DNA of 64,000 nucleotides. It comes from Delphinapterus leucas (Eukaryota > Chordata > Mammalia > Artiodactyla > Monodontidae). How positions within the stretch are numbered: the stretch's first letter is position 1; every line of letters begins with the position of its first letter. The notes beneath the pieces are model-generated. The model saw nothing but the letters and a program-made list of their open reading frames with translations, had not been told where the DNA came from and made no database searches. Shown piece after piece: positions 45,475 to 58,639 of this stretch. The stretch lies in the NCBI RefSeq assembly GCF_002288925.2, contig NW_022098001.1, forward strand, positions 10,284,130 to 10,348,129, written 5' to 3'. The position numbers and the translations under genes were made by a program.

Positions 45475-48400
45475 CTATTTTTATTTTGAAGAAAGAAAAG
45501 TATCAGTCACCATTCAAGAATTTTAAAAAGTTTTGTTGAATGTGTGCAGGTTACTAAAATGTGATAAAACAGACTCTTCAGGGTTTTTTTTAGCTCTAAA
45601 AATCTATGTAACCAAAATTTTTCATAATTTGCATTCTTAAACACCATTTTAAAAGTAAGTAGTAGTTTAAAATCATAAATTGTCTATTTCTTTGGTTGGT
45701 ATCAAAAGACACCACTTGATAATGTCAAAAAAAATTCTTATATATGGTTTTAGCAAAAGAAGACAATTCAAAGGAAGCTTTTAAACATTTTCCATTTGAA
45801 AGTGCAAAATAAATGGAAAGGGTCTTAATATTCCCCTATTTATTTATATGTTAAGACCCTTACTATTTTGTGAGTTAAATTAAGAATCCAAGCTGTCTTT
45901 TTAATCACCTTTAATGATTAATCTTAATCATCCTCAGAAATCTTGGCATCCTATTTAACACTGCTCACTGAATTGAATATTGTTCAGATTAGATATAAGG
46001 TTTAACTGGGTTTTGATATGGATAACATAAAAACTTCAAAAAAATCATACATATTTTTGAAATCTATACAATGCAAATGAGTACTCTTTTCCTCACTTGA
46101 TTCAACAAACATTTATATAATGCTTTTATGTGTTAATTGCTGGATTTACAAAGGCAAATTAGATATAATATCTGTTCGCAAAGATTTCAGAATCTATTTA
46201 AAACATATATAACCAGTCTACAAGAGTACTTTTTTGTTTGTTTTCAAGTAATAGGAACACAAAGAGTCATTCTATTTGGAAGAACTAGAGAGATGAGGCC
46301 GTTAAAACTGAGTGTAGAAATGTTTTAGATTAAGATTGGAGGCTAAATAGGGAAAACTATAAACAGCACATGCAAGGATAATGATTAGTCAAAAAAAGCC
46401 ACAGTATACAATGTTTAAGATGGGAGAACAATACCAGAAGCTAAAGGCACGGACTAGCTCAATAAAAATGAGGTCACATTAAGAACCACAGAGACGTTAA
46501 CACTTAAGATTTGGTAATTAGGAGGAGGGTGCCAATAACCAAAGGAAAAAAAAAAGGACATTTAGTAATTGCAGTAGAGGGACAGGAGTGGGAGAAGTAA
46601 AAGAGTGGTTCAAAGGGTGAATAACAAGTTAAAATGGAAAAAATAAACATAGATTGCTCTTTCAATAAGACGGATATTACAAGGAGGAAATAGATGAGGT
46701 AGTAAAACAAGGTAAAAGCATCTGACATCATCTTATTCCTTTTGGGGGGATAAAAGAGCACATTCTGCTTGAATGAGAGATGCATATGAGGAGGCAGAGA
46801 TCAAACATCTCTCCAACACAAAGGGCAACAGATGGTGTACTGTGCACCATCAATTCATTAATCAATAATAAAACTATTTCATAATGCTTAAAAGAATCAT
46901 GATAAATTTAGTTTTTCTCTTTTATATATTTGAAGAGAAAATTTCAAGAACAAAAAGAAGGATACCCACTAAATTTACCATTCTAATAGGGTACTAGAGG
47001 CAAATAAGAACAATGATAGGACCTCCTTTAAGACACAAAAATTCTTATTCACTACCACACTAAGAGGATTATACAATAATAAAAGATGAATCTTTTACAA
47101 TATAGCATGGCTTCAGATGCTAGTGTGATATATTAGCAAAAGAAAAAATTTCTGTTTGAAACTTCATTACAACAAAAAGTTAAAAATTTACTGTAACAAA
47201 CAATAAAGGAAATTTTTGCACGAACTTACGTTTAAGTTAATAAAAAACTTCACAGCATTTCATTCCACAAAACACCTTCACTATTCAATCTTTATAATGA
47301 CATCTTCTGTTATTTTGGGGGATGTTATAGTCTCCAAATACTAAAAGACTACTACTGTGAATAAGACCTTACTGTAATTACTTTTAGTTCAACTTAGATC
47401 CTTAAAAATGTCTGTAGTCATACACTTCTGTACAATGTTAACATTAAAAGCACAATATTAATTTTTGAAACATATGGTTGTCTCAAAAGCCCAGAAGTAA
47501 AACATATTCATTAAAGAGATGTGAAAAAGTTCCAAGTGCACTGCCAAAACTAGCATAATTATGAAAATATTTAACACTGAAACCATCTGAAATCACATAC
47601 TGTATATAGATTATAGTGATGTCATAATAAACATTCCAGCCAAAATGCACTAAAACTACTGCAGTCCAATAAATCTGGCATACACGAGATGACAAACATT
47701 TTAAAGCAAAAGAAAGAACAAGTTATTTTATTTTTAAAAAGTTATTAGCAGCAAAAAAGGGTAAAGTGCATAGACTAAATATGAGTTTTCAAATAGTTTA
47801 AAAAAAAGAACTGAATAAAGTTCCCTACAAACTACGTTTCTTCACTTAAAAGAAAAGCAAACTAAATAACTTCATTTGCTTAAACAAAAATTTTAATAAA
47901 CTTGGAATTTCAGTGTGCCTTAAAAATGGGCATTAATCATGGTACCCATAGGAATATGTACTATGAAACAAACATTACCAAATGTGCAAACATTTCTTTC
48001 TTAATTCTGGTTAGGAAATTATGGTTGCATATGTATTATAATTAGAAAATAATCCTTTTGATAATTTTGACTTGTTTTCATTTCAATTACATTTTAATTG
48101 CATCAATTAAGTGAGCTTCCATTCAAATCCTGCCCCAACTAAATTAAATTTAAAAAAATAAAGCAAAACAACAATTATAATATTTACTATTAAAACTGGA
48201 ATTACTTCCACCATTAGTTTGAGTCCATCATCTGCTTTTCACCAGTATGCATCACTGTGGACTATTACACATTTTAATTCATTGAAAGCCTTTAATTTCT
48301 AATACAAGAAACTCTGTTCTCAAAAATACCAGCTAAAATGTTTTGAGATAATTTTTAACCCCAAACACATTACAGTTATATCTTTCTGATTTAGGATGCA

Positions 48401-49480
48401 ATTTTTCCAAAATCTCTGGTAAGTAGATTTCATGGCAAAAGAATGTTGTCTCTTGGGGACCACATAGCTATTTCTGAAAATACTGCCCTTTGCTCCTCAT
48501 GAAACAAGCAAGAATGTCATTTCCTTACAAAAGTTCCTAACAGAGTGAAAACGTGGCAAACACCGTATGTAAACAGACCCATTACTTTCATAATGACTGA
48601 TCATGGGATCATGTTACATGCTTTTCACCTGAGCCCTCACAGGGCTAGTCAATTAAAACTGGAAAACCATCAACTCCCAGATTCACAATAGTATGAATAA
48701 GGTTGAGGACAAAACTTAAAACAGGTGACTCAATCGTTCGAAGTCCTTGTTTAAAAACAAAGGTTAAAAGTAAGAAAGAGTTGAAAAAGGAGAAAACAAA
48801 AGACAGAAGAAGCGATGTGCCTTATGCTCTTCAGCCTTGTGGCACCAAACTTGACAAGCAGAGAAGGACTAAGGTTCACCTGGAAGTTCTGGTCACCAAA
48901 AGCTCCTGAACAGAGTGTGAGGGCCTTGGAAATGAACCGCTACAAAGCCCTTAGAGACATTCACCTCTATCCCCTCCAGAAGCAGGTATAACGGCAATAG
49001 ATGCAATAAAGAATCTCTAAAGGTAACTCTACTTTGGAGAGTCAGAGAGCCAAGTCAAGTCAGCAACGCAGAGGTACAATTGGAGAGTGAGCCAGAAAAA
49101 ACAAAACACTACCTTTTGTGGTAAAAATGGGAATCTCTGGAACCCCTCTACCCTGACAGCAATATTAATAAACTTAATTTTAGCCATAAAAAAAAAAATG
49201 CCAAGCAACTCCAGTAAAGGAGAGTATGCCCCCAACCTCTTCACACGTCAGCTTAAGCCCACAGAGGAGGCTGCTTCCATCTTCTCTCCCATAAGAGTGA
49301 GGATAAGGGACTGCGACAGGCTGGGGAAGAAGAAAAGAGTTTATGCTCCCTTGCATTGTTTTACTTGAACCTCTCAAATGCAGGAATAATTAACCTGACA
49401 GGCCAAAGCTTAACATACAGTAAGATGTATTAGGCTACATTTTAATAATGAAAGAGATCACTGTACTAACTGTAAACACC
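45475..49480. other. Intron 2 part, no confidently recognised element
   Basis: Four kilobases without a clear repeat. Small ORFs (for example 48703-48909 and 49087-49368) are lysine-rich and motif-free. The low repeat content stands out against the rest of the window. Confidence 0.4.
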
Positions 49481-50015
49481 TGTGTGATGGAGTCACTCTT
49501 CTACCCCTGAGATCCATGTTACTCAGTAACAGGACCAGAGCCATGTTCCCCAGATGATGCAATCACTAGCCATCTCTCCTCTGCCTTCTTTTCACACCCA
49601 CAGCTAGCCACCTAACCCAGGATACTGCCCAGCCAGAGAACAATCAAACTATGCTGGTTATATAATAGCATCATATGTTAGAAAAAATTTGCTCTTCATT
49701 ATTGCCTATGACATCCCTTTCCTTCGTATCAGCAGGTATATATCATATTGCCAACCTCTCCTTCCCTGTTTTTAAACCACTGGATTGAAGTGGTTAGACC
49801 CACCCTTAGATTTGGAAGGTGAAATGGGCAGAAATTAAGGAATGAGAGAACAAAAGTATATACAGAGGCATTCTGGCCTAAGCCACATTCTACCATCTAA
49901 TATTTACCAAAATTCACTGGGGTTGACTGGGTGTGTGAACCGATTAATAAAACTGCACTTTGTTTTCTTATATGTATAACTTCCCTCAAGGAACACCTGA
50001 TTTTTTTTAAAAAAA
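49480..50015 (+). repeat. Possible LTR-like or other unclassified old repeat
   Basis: Begins near TGTGATGGAGTCACTCTTCT and ends after ATTAATAAAACTGCACTTTG, a polyadenylation-signal-like string, with a less AT-rich body. I could not name a family and saw no flanking partner or internal coding region. Confidence 0.25.
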
Positions 50016-50429
50016 AAAGTATGTGTCAGGCATTTTGAGAGAAAATAGGGAATACAAATAGATGGTACCCATATTCTGGTAGCTTTACTTTACCTACTTG
50101 AGGAACAATACTTATATGCATAAAAAGGTTAAGAGCAATTCAAGTTAGTCAGCTATTACATATGTCACGCACACAAAAGAAACAGTGAAATTTATTGAGC
50201 ATTTATATGTGCCAGAACTTTAAGGAGGAGGAGGAAATTAGGGCTTAAGAGGTTCTAAGGTCAAAAAGATACGAAGTAAAAGAGCTGGGATGAATGCCCA
50301 GATACATCTGATAGAAAAGCCCCTAGCATTATTACTGATGAAAGACAGGAAAGCAGAGAGAAAGGGAAGAAAGAAGAATGGCAGGCAGAGAGGAAAAGAG
50401 ACACACAGAAAAAAACAATTTTTTTTATG

Positions 50430-50615
50430 GCACTTACAATGGGTCATGTACTACTGACACTACATTCACATCTCTTAATTCTCTAAACAACTCTATGAAG
50501 TAGACACTATTCCCTATAAAAGAAGATCCCCATTTAAAGATGAGGACACGAGGCATAAAGAGATTAAATGGGTCAAAATCACACTGCTACTAAATGGCAC
50601 AATCTTACCTACATT
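50430..50615. repeat. MIR SINE
   Basis: Blocks ACTCTATGAAGTAGACACTA, CCCCATTTAAAGATGAGGAC and AAATCACACTGCTACTAAAT. Confidence 0.8.
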
Positions 50616-50779
50616 GCTCTATTGCCTCCAGATGAGAGAAGGCCAACTAAACATAGAGTACTAAGCACCATATATTCTGAGACGGGAGAGATCACAGTGA
50701 GCTACAGTAGTCAGGAAAACATCACAAAGGACATGGTTTGAAAAGACTAGGCCCCGCAAACAAAAAAAGAGGGAGGTTG

Positions 50780-50969
50780 GGGCTTCCCTGGTGGCGCCAG
50801 TGGTTGAGAGTCCGCCTGCTGATGCAGGGGACACGGGCTTGTGCCCCAGTCCGGGAGGATCCCACATGCCGCGGGGTAGCTGGGCCCGTGAGCCATGGCC
50901 GCTGAGCCTGCACATCCAGAGCCTGTGCTCCGCAACGGGAGAGGACACAACAGTGAGAGGCCCGTGTAC

Positions 50970-50995
<26 letters not shown>
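50780..50995 (+). mobile_element. CHR SINE
   Basis: Complete copy with a one-base insertion in the A-box region (GGTGGCGCCAGTGG) and long A-tail; flanked by AGAGGGAGGTTG at 50768-50779 and 50996-51007. Confidence 0.94.
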
Positions 50996-51000
<5 letters not shown>

Positions 51001-51007
51001 GAGGTTG

Positions 51008-52560
51008 AACAAAAAAAAAAAAAAGGAGGAAAGAAGAAAGCACATGTGTCACTGAAAAGAGAATAAGTAGTCCAATTTAGGTAAAATAGAGAGAAATGAA
51101 ATATTAGGCTGTAAAAAGAAGCTAGAGCAAATGGTCTCTAACATGAGTATCAGTCCAAAAAATTTAAGTTTTATTCTACATACTGACAAGCCAATGAAAC
51201 TTATGAGTAGGAAATTAACAAGATAAAGTACTTCAGGAAGAAGAATCTTCTGGTAATGTGATGAAAAGCAAAAGAAGAGATACTATTAATAGGTTATTAT
51301 AAAATTTTAGAAATTAAATGATACAAGACATAGAAGTGAGAATTTTTTTAAATGCTAGCACCTCAAACTCAGTGTTAAAACAAAACTCATAAACTCCACA
51401 ACGGACTCTGTTCCTTTCCCCTAAGCCTCATTCCTTAAAAAACAAAAACACCCTGTCCTTTACATCCTAATTCAGTCAATGTAGCCACCGTTTTCTCAGT
51501 CTCCTAAGACTCTTTATATCTGCTCTAATTTTGCAAAATGACGCTGTAACAAGCTTTAAAACTTCAGGGTAGAAAGAGAGATGCTTGACCTTGAATTGTA
51601 CTGGACAGAGTCTAAGCTCCAGACTACCCAAAAATAACCAATTGACTTTTTTAATCTAATTTTTAAAGTAAAATAGCAGATTCAATTTTTGATATGTGGC
51701 ATCTCCAGTGAAGGCACTTCACACCACTATATATGTCCACAAGGGAACCAAACATCTACTAGTAAAGATCAAAACAGTAATCAGAAAAAAAAAAAAAAAA
51801 AAGTAATCAAGAAAAATTTGGGACTCAATCAAATACAAGTGATATTTGAAGTTACCATATTTCCAATAAAAAAGAAAGGTAAGGATTTATTTATGCTTCT
51901 GAAAATATGGAAGACTAGATAACAGGAAACACTGGATGGGGGGTAATGCTAACAATAAAGTAAAAAAAGAAAATTTTAGCTTGGCTCAAGGTGCAAAAAC
52001 TGGCAAAGGCAGGTGGGCAATAAAGAGGACTGAAACTGGTCTATGTAAGGCAGGAGACCATTACCAGGCTCAACACCTGAAATCAGTAATGTAGTGAAAC
52101 TCCCAACTCTTCAAGGAGGCTGAAAAGAGCTACTGCCAACTACTGCCCAGAACTTCATATCAAGCTGCACTGCAAGGGAATCAGAAGGATAAAACCTTGC
52201 AAATGAGAATTGAGACAAGTAACTCTACATCACCCCATATCAACACTGCAGGAGCCCTGAACTGCCAAGATGAGAACTGGCTCTAGGCTAGAGACCAGAG
52301 GAAGTCACTGGTCTACAAGACTAGAAGGGATGAGCAAAAAAGAGGAAGGGTTGAGATAGAAAAGACGGTAAAATAAAGACACAGTGATCTCCTATTCAAA
52401 ATTATCTTACAAACCACTATGCTTTGCCAACATAGCTAAAGAAATCAATGAAATTCAGTCACAATAAAATTAATCTTCTGAAACATGCTTAAAAGATTTT
52501 AAAATAAATGTATTAAGATCCTCACAGAGAGATATGAATGAATAAATACCAAAATACACA
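51008..52560. other. Intron 2 part, nothing recognised
   Basis: No repeat family or coding region recognised besides simple A-runs near 51013 and 51787. Confidence 0.4.
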
Positions 52561-52584
52561 CACACACACACATAAAGACAGTGG

Positions 52585-52784
52585 TGGGCTTCCCTGGTGG
52601 CGCAGTGGTTGAGAGTCTGCCTGCCGATGCAGGGGACACGCGTTTGTGCCCCGGTCCAGGAAAATCCCACATGCCATGGAGCGGTTGGGCCCGTGAGCCA
52701 TGGCCGCTGAGCCTGCGTGTCCGGAGCCTGTGCTCCACAACGGGAGAGGCCACAACAGTGAGAGGCCCGCGTATCGCAAAAAAA
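52585..52784 (+). mobile_element. CHR SINE
   Basis: Complete copy; flanked by AAAGACAGTGG at 52574-52584 and 52785-52795. A CA microsatellite lies just upstream at 52555-52572. Confidence 0.95.
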
Positions 52785-53409
52785 AAAGACAGTGGGGAGA
52801 CTGCCCCTCCTTCAGTATGATTTATTATAGAATTATAAAAATTTAATCAACAACAACAAAAAAAAGGAAGACAGTCCAGAAACAGATCCAGATAGATAAG
52901 AATACTTGAAATACCATAGAAGTGGCATTATAAATCAGTGGAAAAGAGAGACCACTCAAATGGTACAGGGAGAACTGGTTAGCCATATTCCCACTTCACA
53001 CTACACATGAAAACAAACACACAAATACACACACACACATATTCTAATAATTTAATTTCTAATCATTCATTATTAACTTTTATTTTCTCAGGAAGACTCC
53101 ATTTATTTAAGTGCTCAAATTATTTGGTTATTATTTAAAGTATCTGGTAATTTAACACTAAATAAAGATCAACCTTTCTAAATCATACTTTTCAACATAA
53201 AGATAATATAAATATACACCATAACTATACTGTCCACATTGAAAACGTCAGCTCCTTCCTTAACATATATGTCTGTGAGCTCTCTAAATTTAGTAACCAC
53301 CAACATACAAATTCCTATCATAATAATCAATCTAGAAAAGGTGATTTTCTTAATTTTCTGCTTTTAATTTTAATGAAATTAAATGTCAATTTTAAAATGA
53401 TCGTATACT

Positions 53410-53537
53410 TTAAAACAGAGTAGGCAACCTCTTTCTGTAAAAAGCCAGATATATTTTAGGCTTCAAAACCATATAGACTCTGACCCAGCTACTCAATTCT
53501 GTCACTGCCCATTGAAACATGAAAACAGCCATAGACA
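53410..53537. repeat. hAT-type element, left half (split by LINE-1)
   Basis: Contains AGGCAACCTCTTTCTGTAAA and the TTTTAGGCTTCAAAACCATA region; reads in opposite orientation to the element at 34381-34595. Resumes at 55876 after the LINE-1. Confidence 0.75.
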
Positions 53538-54957
53538 GGGATTGCACTTAATCTGTAAATTGCCTTGTTTAGTATGGTCATTTTAACAATATTAATTCTT
53601 CCAAACCATGAGGACAGTGTATCTTGCCGTTTGTGTCATCTTTAATTTCTTTCATCAATGCCATATAGCTTTCAGAGTATAACTCTTTTACCTCCTTGGT
53701 TAGATTTATTCCTAGGTATTTTATTCCTTTTGACACGATTGTAAGTGGGTTTCTTTTCTTCATTTCTATGATAGTTCACTATTAGTCTACAGAAACAAAC
53801 AGGTTTTTGTATATTAAATTTGTAACCTGCAACTTTACTGAATTCATTTATTAGTTCTAATAACCGTTTGGTGGACTCTTTAGAATTCTTTATCTATAAT
53901 ATCATGTCACCTGCAAGCAGTGACAGGTTTATTTCTTCCTTTCCAATTTTGATTCCTTTTATTTCTTTTTCTTGTCTGATTGCTATGGCTTGAACTTCCA
54001 ATACTATGTTGAATAAAAGTGATGAGAGTGGGCATCTTTGTCTTGTTCCTGATCTTAGAGGAAATGACTTCAGCTTCCCACCACTGAGTATGGTGTTGGT
54101 CGTGGGTATGTCACATATGGCCTTTATTATGTTGAGGTACTCCCTCTATACCCATTTTGTCGAGCGCTTTTACCATTAAGGAATGTTGAATTTTGTAAAA
54201 AGTTTTTTCTGTATCTATTGAGATGATCATATGGTCTTTATTCTTCAATTTGTTAATGTGATGTGTCACACCGATGGACTTGTGGATATCACACCATCCT
54301 TGCATCCCTGAGATAAATCCAACTTGATCATGCTGTGTGATCCTTTTAATGTATTGTTGAATTTGGCTGGGGATTTTGTTGGGGATTTTGCATCCACGTT
54401 CATCAGTGATACTGGGACAAAAGTTTTGTTGTGTGTGTCTTTCGGTGCAATCCCTATCAAAATACCACAGAACTAGAATAAATAATTCTAAAATTTGTAT
54501 GGAAACACAAAAAACCTCGAATAGCCAAAACAGTCTTGAGAGGGAAGAACAAAGCTGGAGGTATCATACTCCCCGGTTTCGAACTATACTGCAAAGCTTC
54601 AGTAATCCAAACAGTATGGTGCTGGCACAGAAAACAGACACTTAGGTCAATGGAATAGAGAGCACAAAAATAAACCCACACTTATATGGTCAATTAATCT
54701 ATGACACAGGAGGCAAGGCTATAAAATCGGGAAAAGCAGCCTCTTCATCAACATCAGTAATCATCAGGGAAATGTAAATCAAAACTACAATGACAGCACC
54801 TCATACCTGTCAAAATGACTATCATCAAAAAGACAAGAAGTAACAAGTGCTGGTGAGGATGTGGAGAAAAGGGAGTCCTTGTGAACTGTTGATGGGACTG
54901 TAAATTGGTGCAGTCACAATGTAAAACAGTATGGAGGTTCCTCAAAACATCAAAAAC

Positions 54958-55172
54958 AGGGCTTCCCTGGTGGCGCAGTGGTTGAGAGTCCGCCTGCCGA
55001 TGCAGGAGACACAGGTTTGTGCCCCGGTCCGGGAAGATCCCACATGCCGCCAAGCGGCTAGGGCCATGAGCCATGGCCGCTGAGCCTGCGCGTCCAGAGC
55101 CTGCGCTCTGCAACGGGAGAGGCCACAACAGTGAGAGGCCCGCGTACCACAAAAAAATAATAATAATAAAAA
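54958..55172 (+). mobile_element. CHR SINE in the inverted LINE-1
   Basis: Complete copy with an A/TAA tail; short flanking match ATCAAAAA at 54949-54956 and 55173-55180. Confidence 0.93.
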
Positions 55173-55356
55173 ATCAAAAATAAAACTACCATATAATCTA
55201 GCAATTTCAATACTGAGTATTTGCCTGAAGGAAACAAAAAACACTAATTTGAAAAGATATATGCACCCCAATATTAACTGGAGCATTATTCACAATAGCC
55301 AAGATATGGAAGCAACCTAAATATCTATCGATAGATGAATGGATAAAGCAAATGTG

Positions 55357-55403
55357 GTGTGTGTGTGTGTGTGTGTGTGTGTGTACACACACACACACAC
55401 ACA
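55357..55403. repeat. (GT)14(AC)9 inverted dinucleotide repeat
   Basis: 28 nt of GT followed directly by 19 nt of AC, so the two arms are mutually complementary. It lies in the LINE-1 ORF2 end. Confidence 0.97.
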
Positions 55404-55875
55404 GTGGAATATTACTCAGCCATAAAAAAAAGAAATCTTGCCACTTGCAATCACATAGATGGAAGTGTATGACACAAGTGAAATAAGTCAGACAAAGAAA
55501 ACAAATCCCACATGATCTCACTTATATGTGGAATCTAAAAAACAAAACAAAGCCTAAAGAGATTCATAGATACTGAGAACAAATGGGTGGTTGCCAAAGG
55601 GGAGGAAGGTGAGGGGTCGGGCAAAATAGGTGAAGGGGATTAAGAGGTACAAACCCTCAGTTATAAAATAAATAAGCCATGGGGATGTAAAATGCATCAT
55701 AAAGAATATGGTCAGTGGTTCTGTAATAACTTTGTATGGGGACAGATCAACACTAAACTTATAGTGATGATCATTTCCTAATGTATACAATTATCAAATC
55801 ACTGTGTAGTACACCTAGAACTAACATAATGTTGTATGTCAACTATATTTCGATAAAAAATAAATAAAATAAAAT

Positions 55876-55965
55876 AAAACAGCCACAGACAATACTTAGC
55901 TGTGTTTCAAAATACCCTTACTTATAAAAACAGGCAGTAGGCCCATGGGCCATAGTTTCATGACT
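55876..55965. repeat. hAT-type element, right half
   Basis: Continuation of 53410-53537: the duplicated target, then ACAATACTTAGCTGTGTTTC and CATGGGCCATAGTTTCATGA. Confidence 0.7.
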
Positions 55966-56376
55966 CCCACTTTAAAACATTTGCCTCAATAAAAACGTAC
56001 AGGATAAACAATTATTCAACCTGAAATTGCTCTGTAACCCAGTGTTTTCATTGTTTTATAAGGCAAAAAACATCAATACCACAAATATATCTAAATTACG
56101 AGGGAATCTTATAAAATAGCCCAGGGGGAAAAGCATAAAATTTTTGCTTGGCTATAGTACTGCCAAGAAGACAAGACATTTCTACTGTTACCCCTTTAAC
56201 TAATTTCTAATGAAACAATAAAGCTTTAATAAGAGAAAGGAAAGTAATTTTCAGTAAGAAAATAGGCTGAAGAAGATTCGACAGACCCAAGGAAAAGAAA
56301 AATATAACATTTCCGAAATAATATATATATCAAAACAGCACATTCTAAACATATGCAAAAGTAAAAGTTAAAATGT

Positions 56377-56583
56377 GGGGCTTCCCTGGTGGCGCAGTGG
56401 TTGGGAGTCCGCCTGCTGATTCAAGGGACACAGGTTCGTGCCCCGGTCCGGGAAGATCCCACATGCCGCGGAGCGGCTGGGCCCGTGAGCCATGGCCGCT
56501 GAGCCTGCGCGTCCGGAGCCTGTGCTCCGCAACGGGAGAGGCCACAACAGTGAGAGGCCCGCGTACCGCAAAAAAAAAAAAAA
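56377..56583 (+). mobile_element. CHR SINE
   Basis: Complete copy near consensus with A-tail; flanking duplication is unclear. Confidence 0.93.
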
Positions 56584-56589
56584 TTTGGC

Positions 56590-58600
56590 CAACATGATAA
56601 AGAAAATAAGATCTAAAACTAATTTGGGGAAAAAGATACATAAGTGTGGGGAAAAAGCTAGAAACATCTTCTAATCATATATAAATCCAAAAACAGAGAA
56701 ACCCAGGACCATTCAGTACATAAGAAGAAAAGAATACATTTCAAGGTAAATTTTCAGTAAAACACAGTAGAATTTTCTCAATAGTACTATGAATACATCT
56801 CAATAATACTAATGAAGCCAGCTGAGATTTTAAATAATTGAAGTAAAGGTTAAAAGAATTAAATTATACACTAGAACAATAGTAAGAATTTTAAAATTTA
56901 ATAATAGCTAAGTATTCAGATTATAATGATTCATTTCACTTTAGCTATGAAGGGGACTTTGGCTGTAGAGCTATAGTATGAGTGTGCTGTTTTAAAAAAA
57001 AAAAAAGGAAAAAAACCTTAAGAGCCATGATGCTTACTGTATCTCTGTTTAAATAAGAAACACTTGTTTATTTTGTAGTTGAAATCCCCTAACATCTATT
57101 CTATACTTGAGTATCCATTCATATTCACAGATACTTTAAACAATCTTAAGGAAAGATCTAAATACTTTAACTGTTTTAAGACAACAATATATTCTTATCT
57201 ATTAAGAAATTAAAATTTATATATAAACTTATTTTTCAGAAAACATACTCTTTAACAGTTTAAAGTTTGTCTCATTCAAAAATAAGAAAAGAATAATAAT
57301 ATTTTGTTTCTTAAAGGTATATCCAATCTCTTACTGGCTTTTCTTTGATGCACTGGAAAATCCTCTGTTAATCTGAACTACTTAATAGGACCCTAAATAA
57401 CATTTTCCCCCTTTTTCTTGGCATTGCATTTGCACTGTAAATATTAGAAACATTTTACTTATAGTCAACAACGATAATTCCTATCTTCCTTATAAAACAA
57501 ATGCAATTCAGAGGTAAATAATGGTTCTACTAAATAAGATAACTAAAGCTGAGAATGAGCTCTAACTTGGAGGGAAGTTTATATTTAGACAAGTTGAGGC
57601 AAACAGTAAAACATGCCTGAGCTAAACAGTGCAACAATGTTGGAGGTGCGAGCCTAGCCTTCGGGAATAGTTCAACAACTAAGGAGTGCTGATCATCATC
57701 AGTACCTCTGTGTATGCAGATGTACAAAATAACGATCAACACCAAACAAGATTCACTCCTTAAAATTAATCTACTTTTGGACAATGTGGGCAAATTTAAT
57801 TCTTCACCAATAAGATGGCAAATATGACTATTATAGTATTTACAATCATCTTAAACTGGAAAACCAAAAATTAAGATTTACTAGGACTACTAACAGATGA
57901 CTACAGAACTTTGAAAGAATAGTTCAATTAGAGTGGTAAGGGAAGAAGCCATATTACAGTGAGTTAATGAATAAGTGGATGTTGAGTAACATGAGACAGG
58001 AAAAGACTCCATTAGGTCTAGACATGAAAAAAAAGAGCCTGGAAATAATAAAGTAGAACGAAGGTGGTAAAGGGTCAAAAGAACGAAAGCACCTGCTATA
58101 TTCAGGATACTCTGCACAGTGCACAGGGGATAAAAGTTGTTAACAGTGGGAAAAGAAAGAGTCCTTGACTTCAGAATATTTATTATTTATAAAGGAGTAT
58201 TTTTAAAAGCAAACAAGACGTAAGCTGTAAAATAATATTGAGAGTAATTAATTATTACAGGTATAGTAATGCAAGAGCTTTATATTCATTGTTCATAAAT
58301 GTCACAAACATCCTATAAGATATTTTTATTCTCATTTAACAAATAAGAAAAATAAAGTTCAAAATTTTTTGACAAATAATATTAGAGAGTTTGTTAGCAA
58401 AGTGTTTAAAGAGTTCATAGAAGAAGCAATTACTTTAAGCTATTTATATTGCTCTTACTAAGATCTTTTCATCTTCTAACTGCTGGCCATCTTTCTCTCA
58501 TTCCAAGTCTTGCTATTATTCTCTTTTGAAAACAAAGTAGACACAGCTGCTATTAGAAAACCCCAACCATAAGCAGATAAGCAGAAATAACCCCAAAGGT
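56590..58600. other. Intron 2 part, nothing firmly recognised
   Basis: AT-rich sequence; a weak MIR-like patch occurs near 58260-58380. Small ORFs lack motifs. Confidence 0.4.
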
Positions 58601-58639
58601 TAAATCCAGAAGTCAGAGTTTTTAAGCAAAGAAAGTAGC

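Larger units (their letters stand above)
53538..55875 (+). mobile_element. LINE-1 with 5' inversion (twin priming)
   Basis: Left part 53538-54445 is LINE-1 ORF2 in antisense (minus-strand frames [20 protein letters not shown] and [20 protein letters not shown]). From about 54446 the element reads in sense from the next ORF2 position through the 3' UTR to an A-rich tail. Flanked by AAAACAGCCATAGACA (53522-53537) and AAAACAGCCACAGACA (55876-55891). It carries a SINE and a GT/AC repeat. All frames are broken. Confidence 0.92.

Noticed and set aside
48703..48909. Lysine-rich 68-codon ORF
   Set aside because: No family resemblance, no promoter or splice context; composition is explained by A-rich sequence.
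49480..50015. Endogenous retrovirus
   Set aside because: Only one vague LTR-like stretch, no second LTR, primer-binding site or gag/pol similarity seen.
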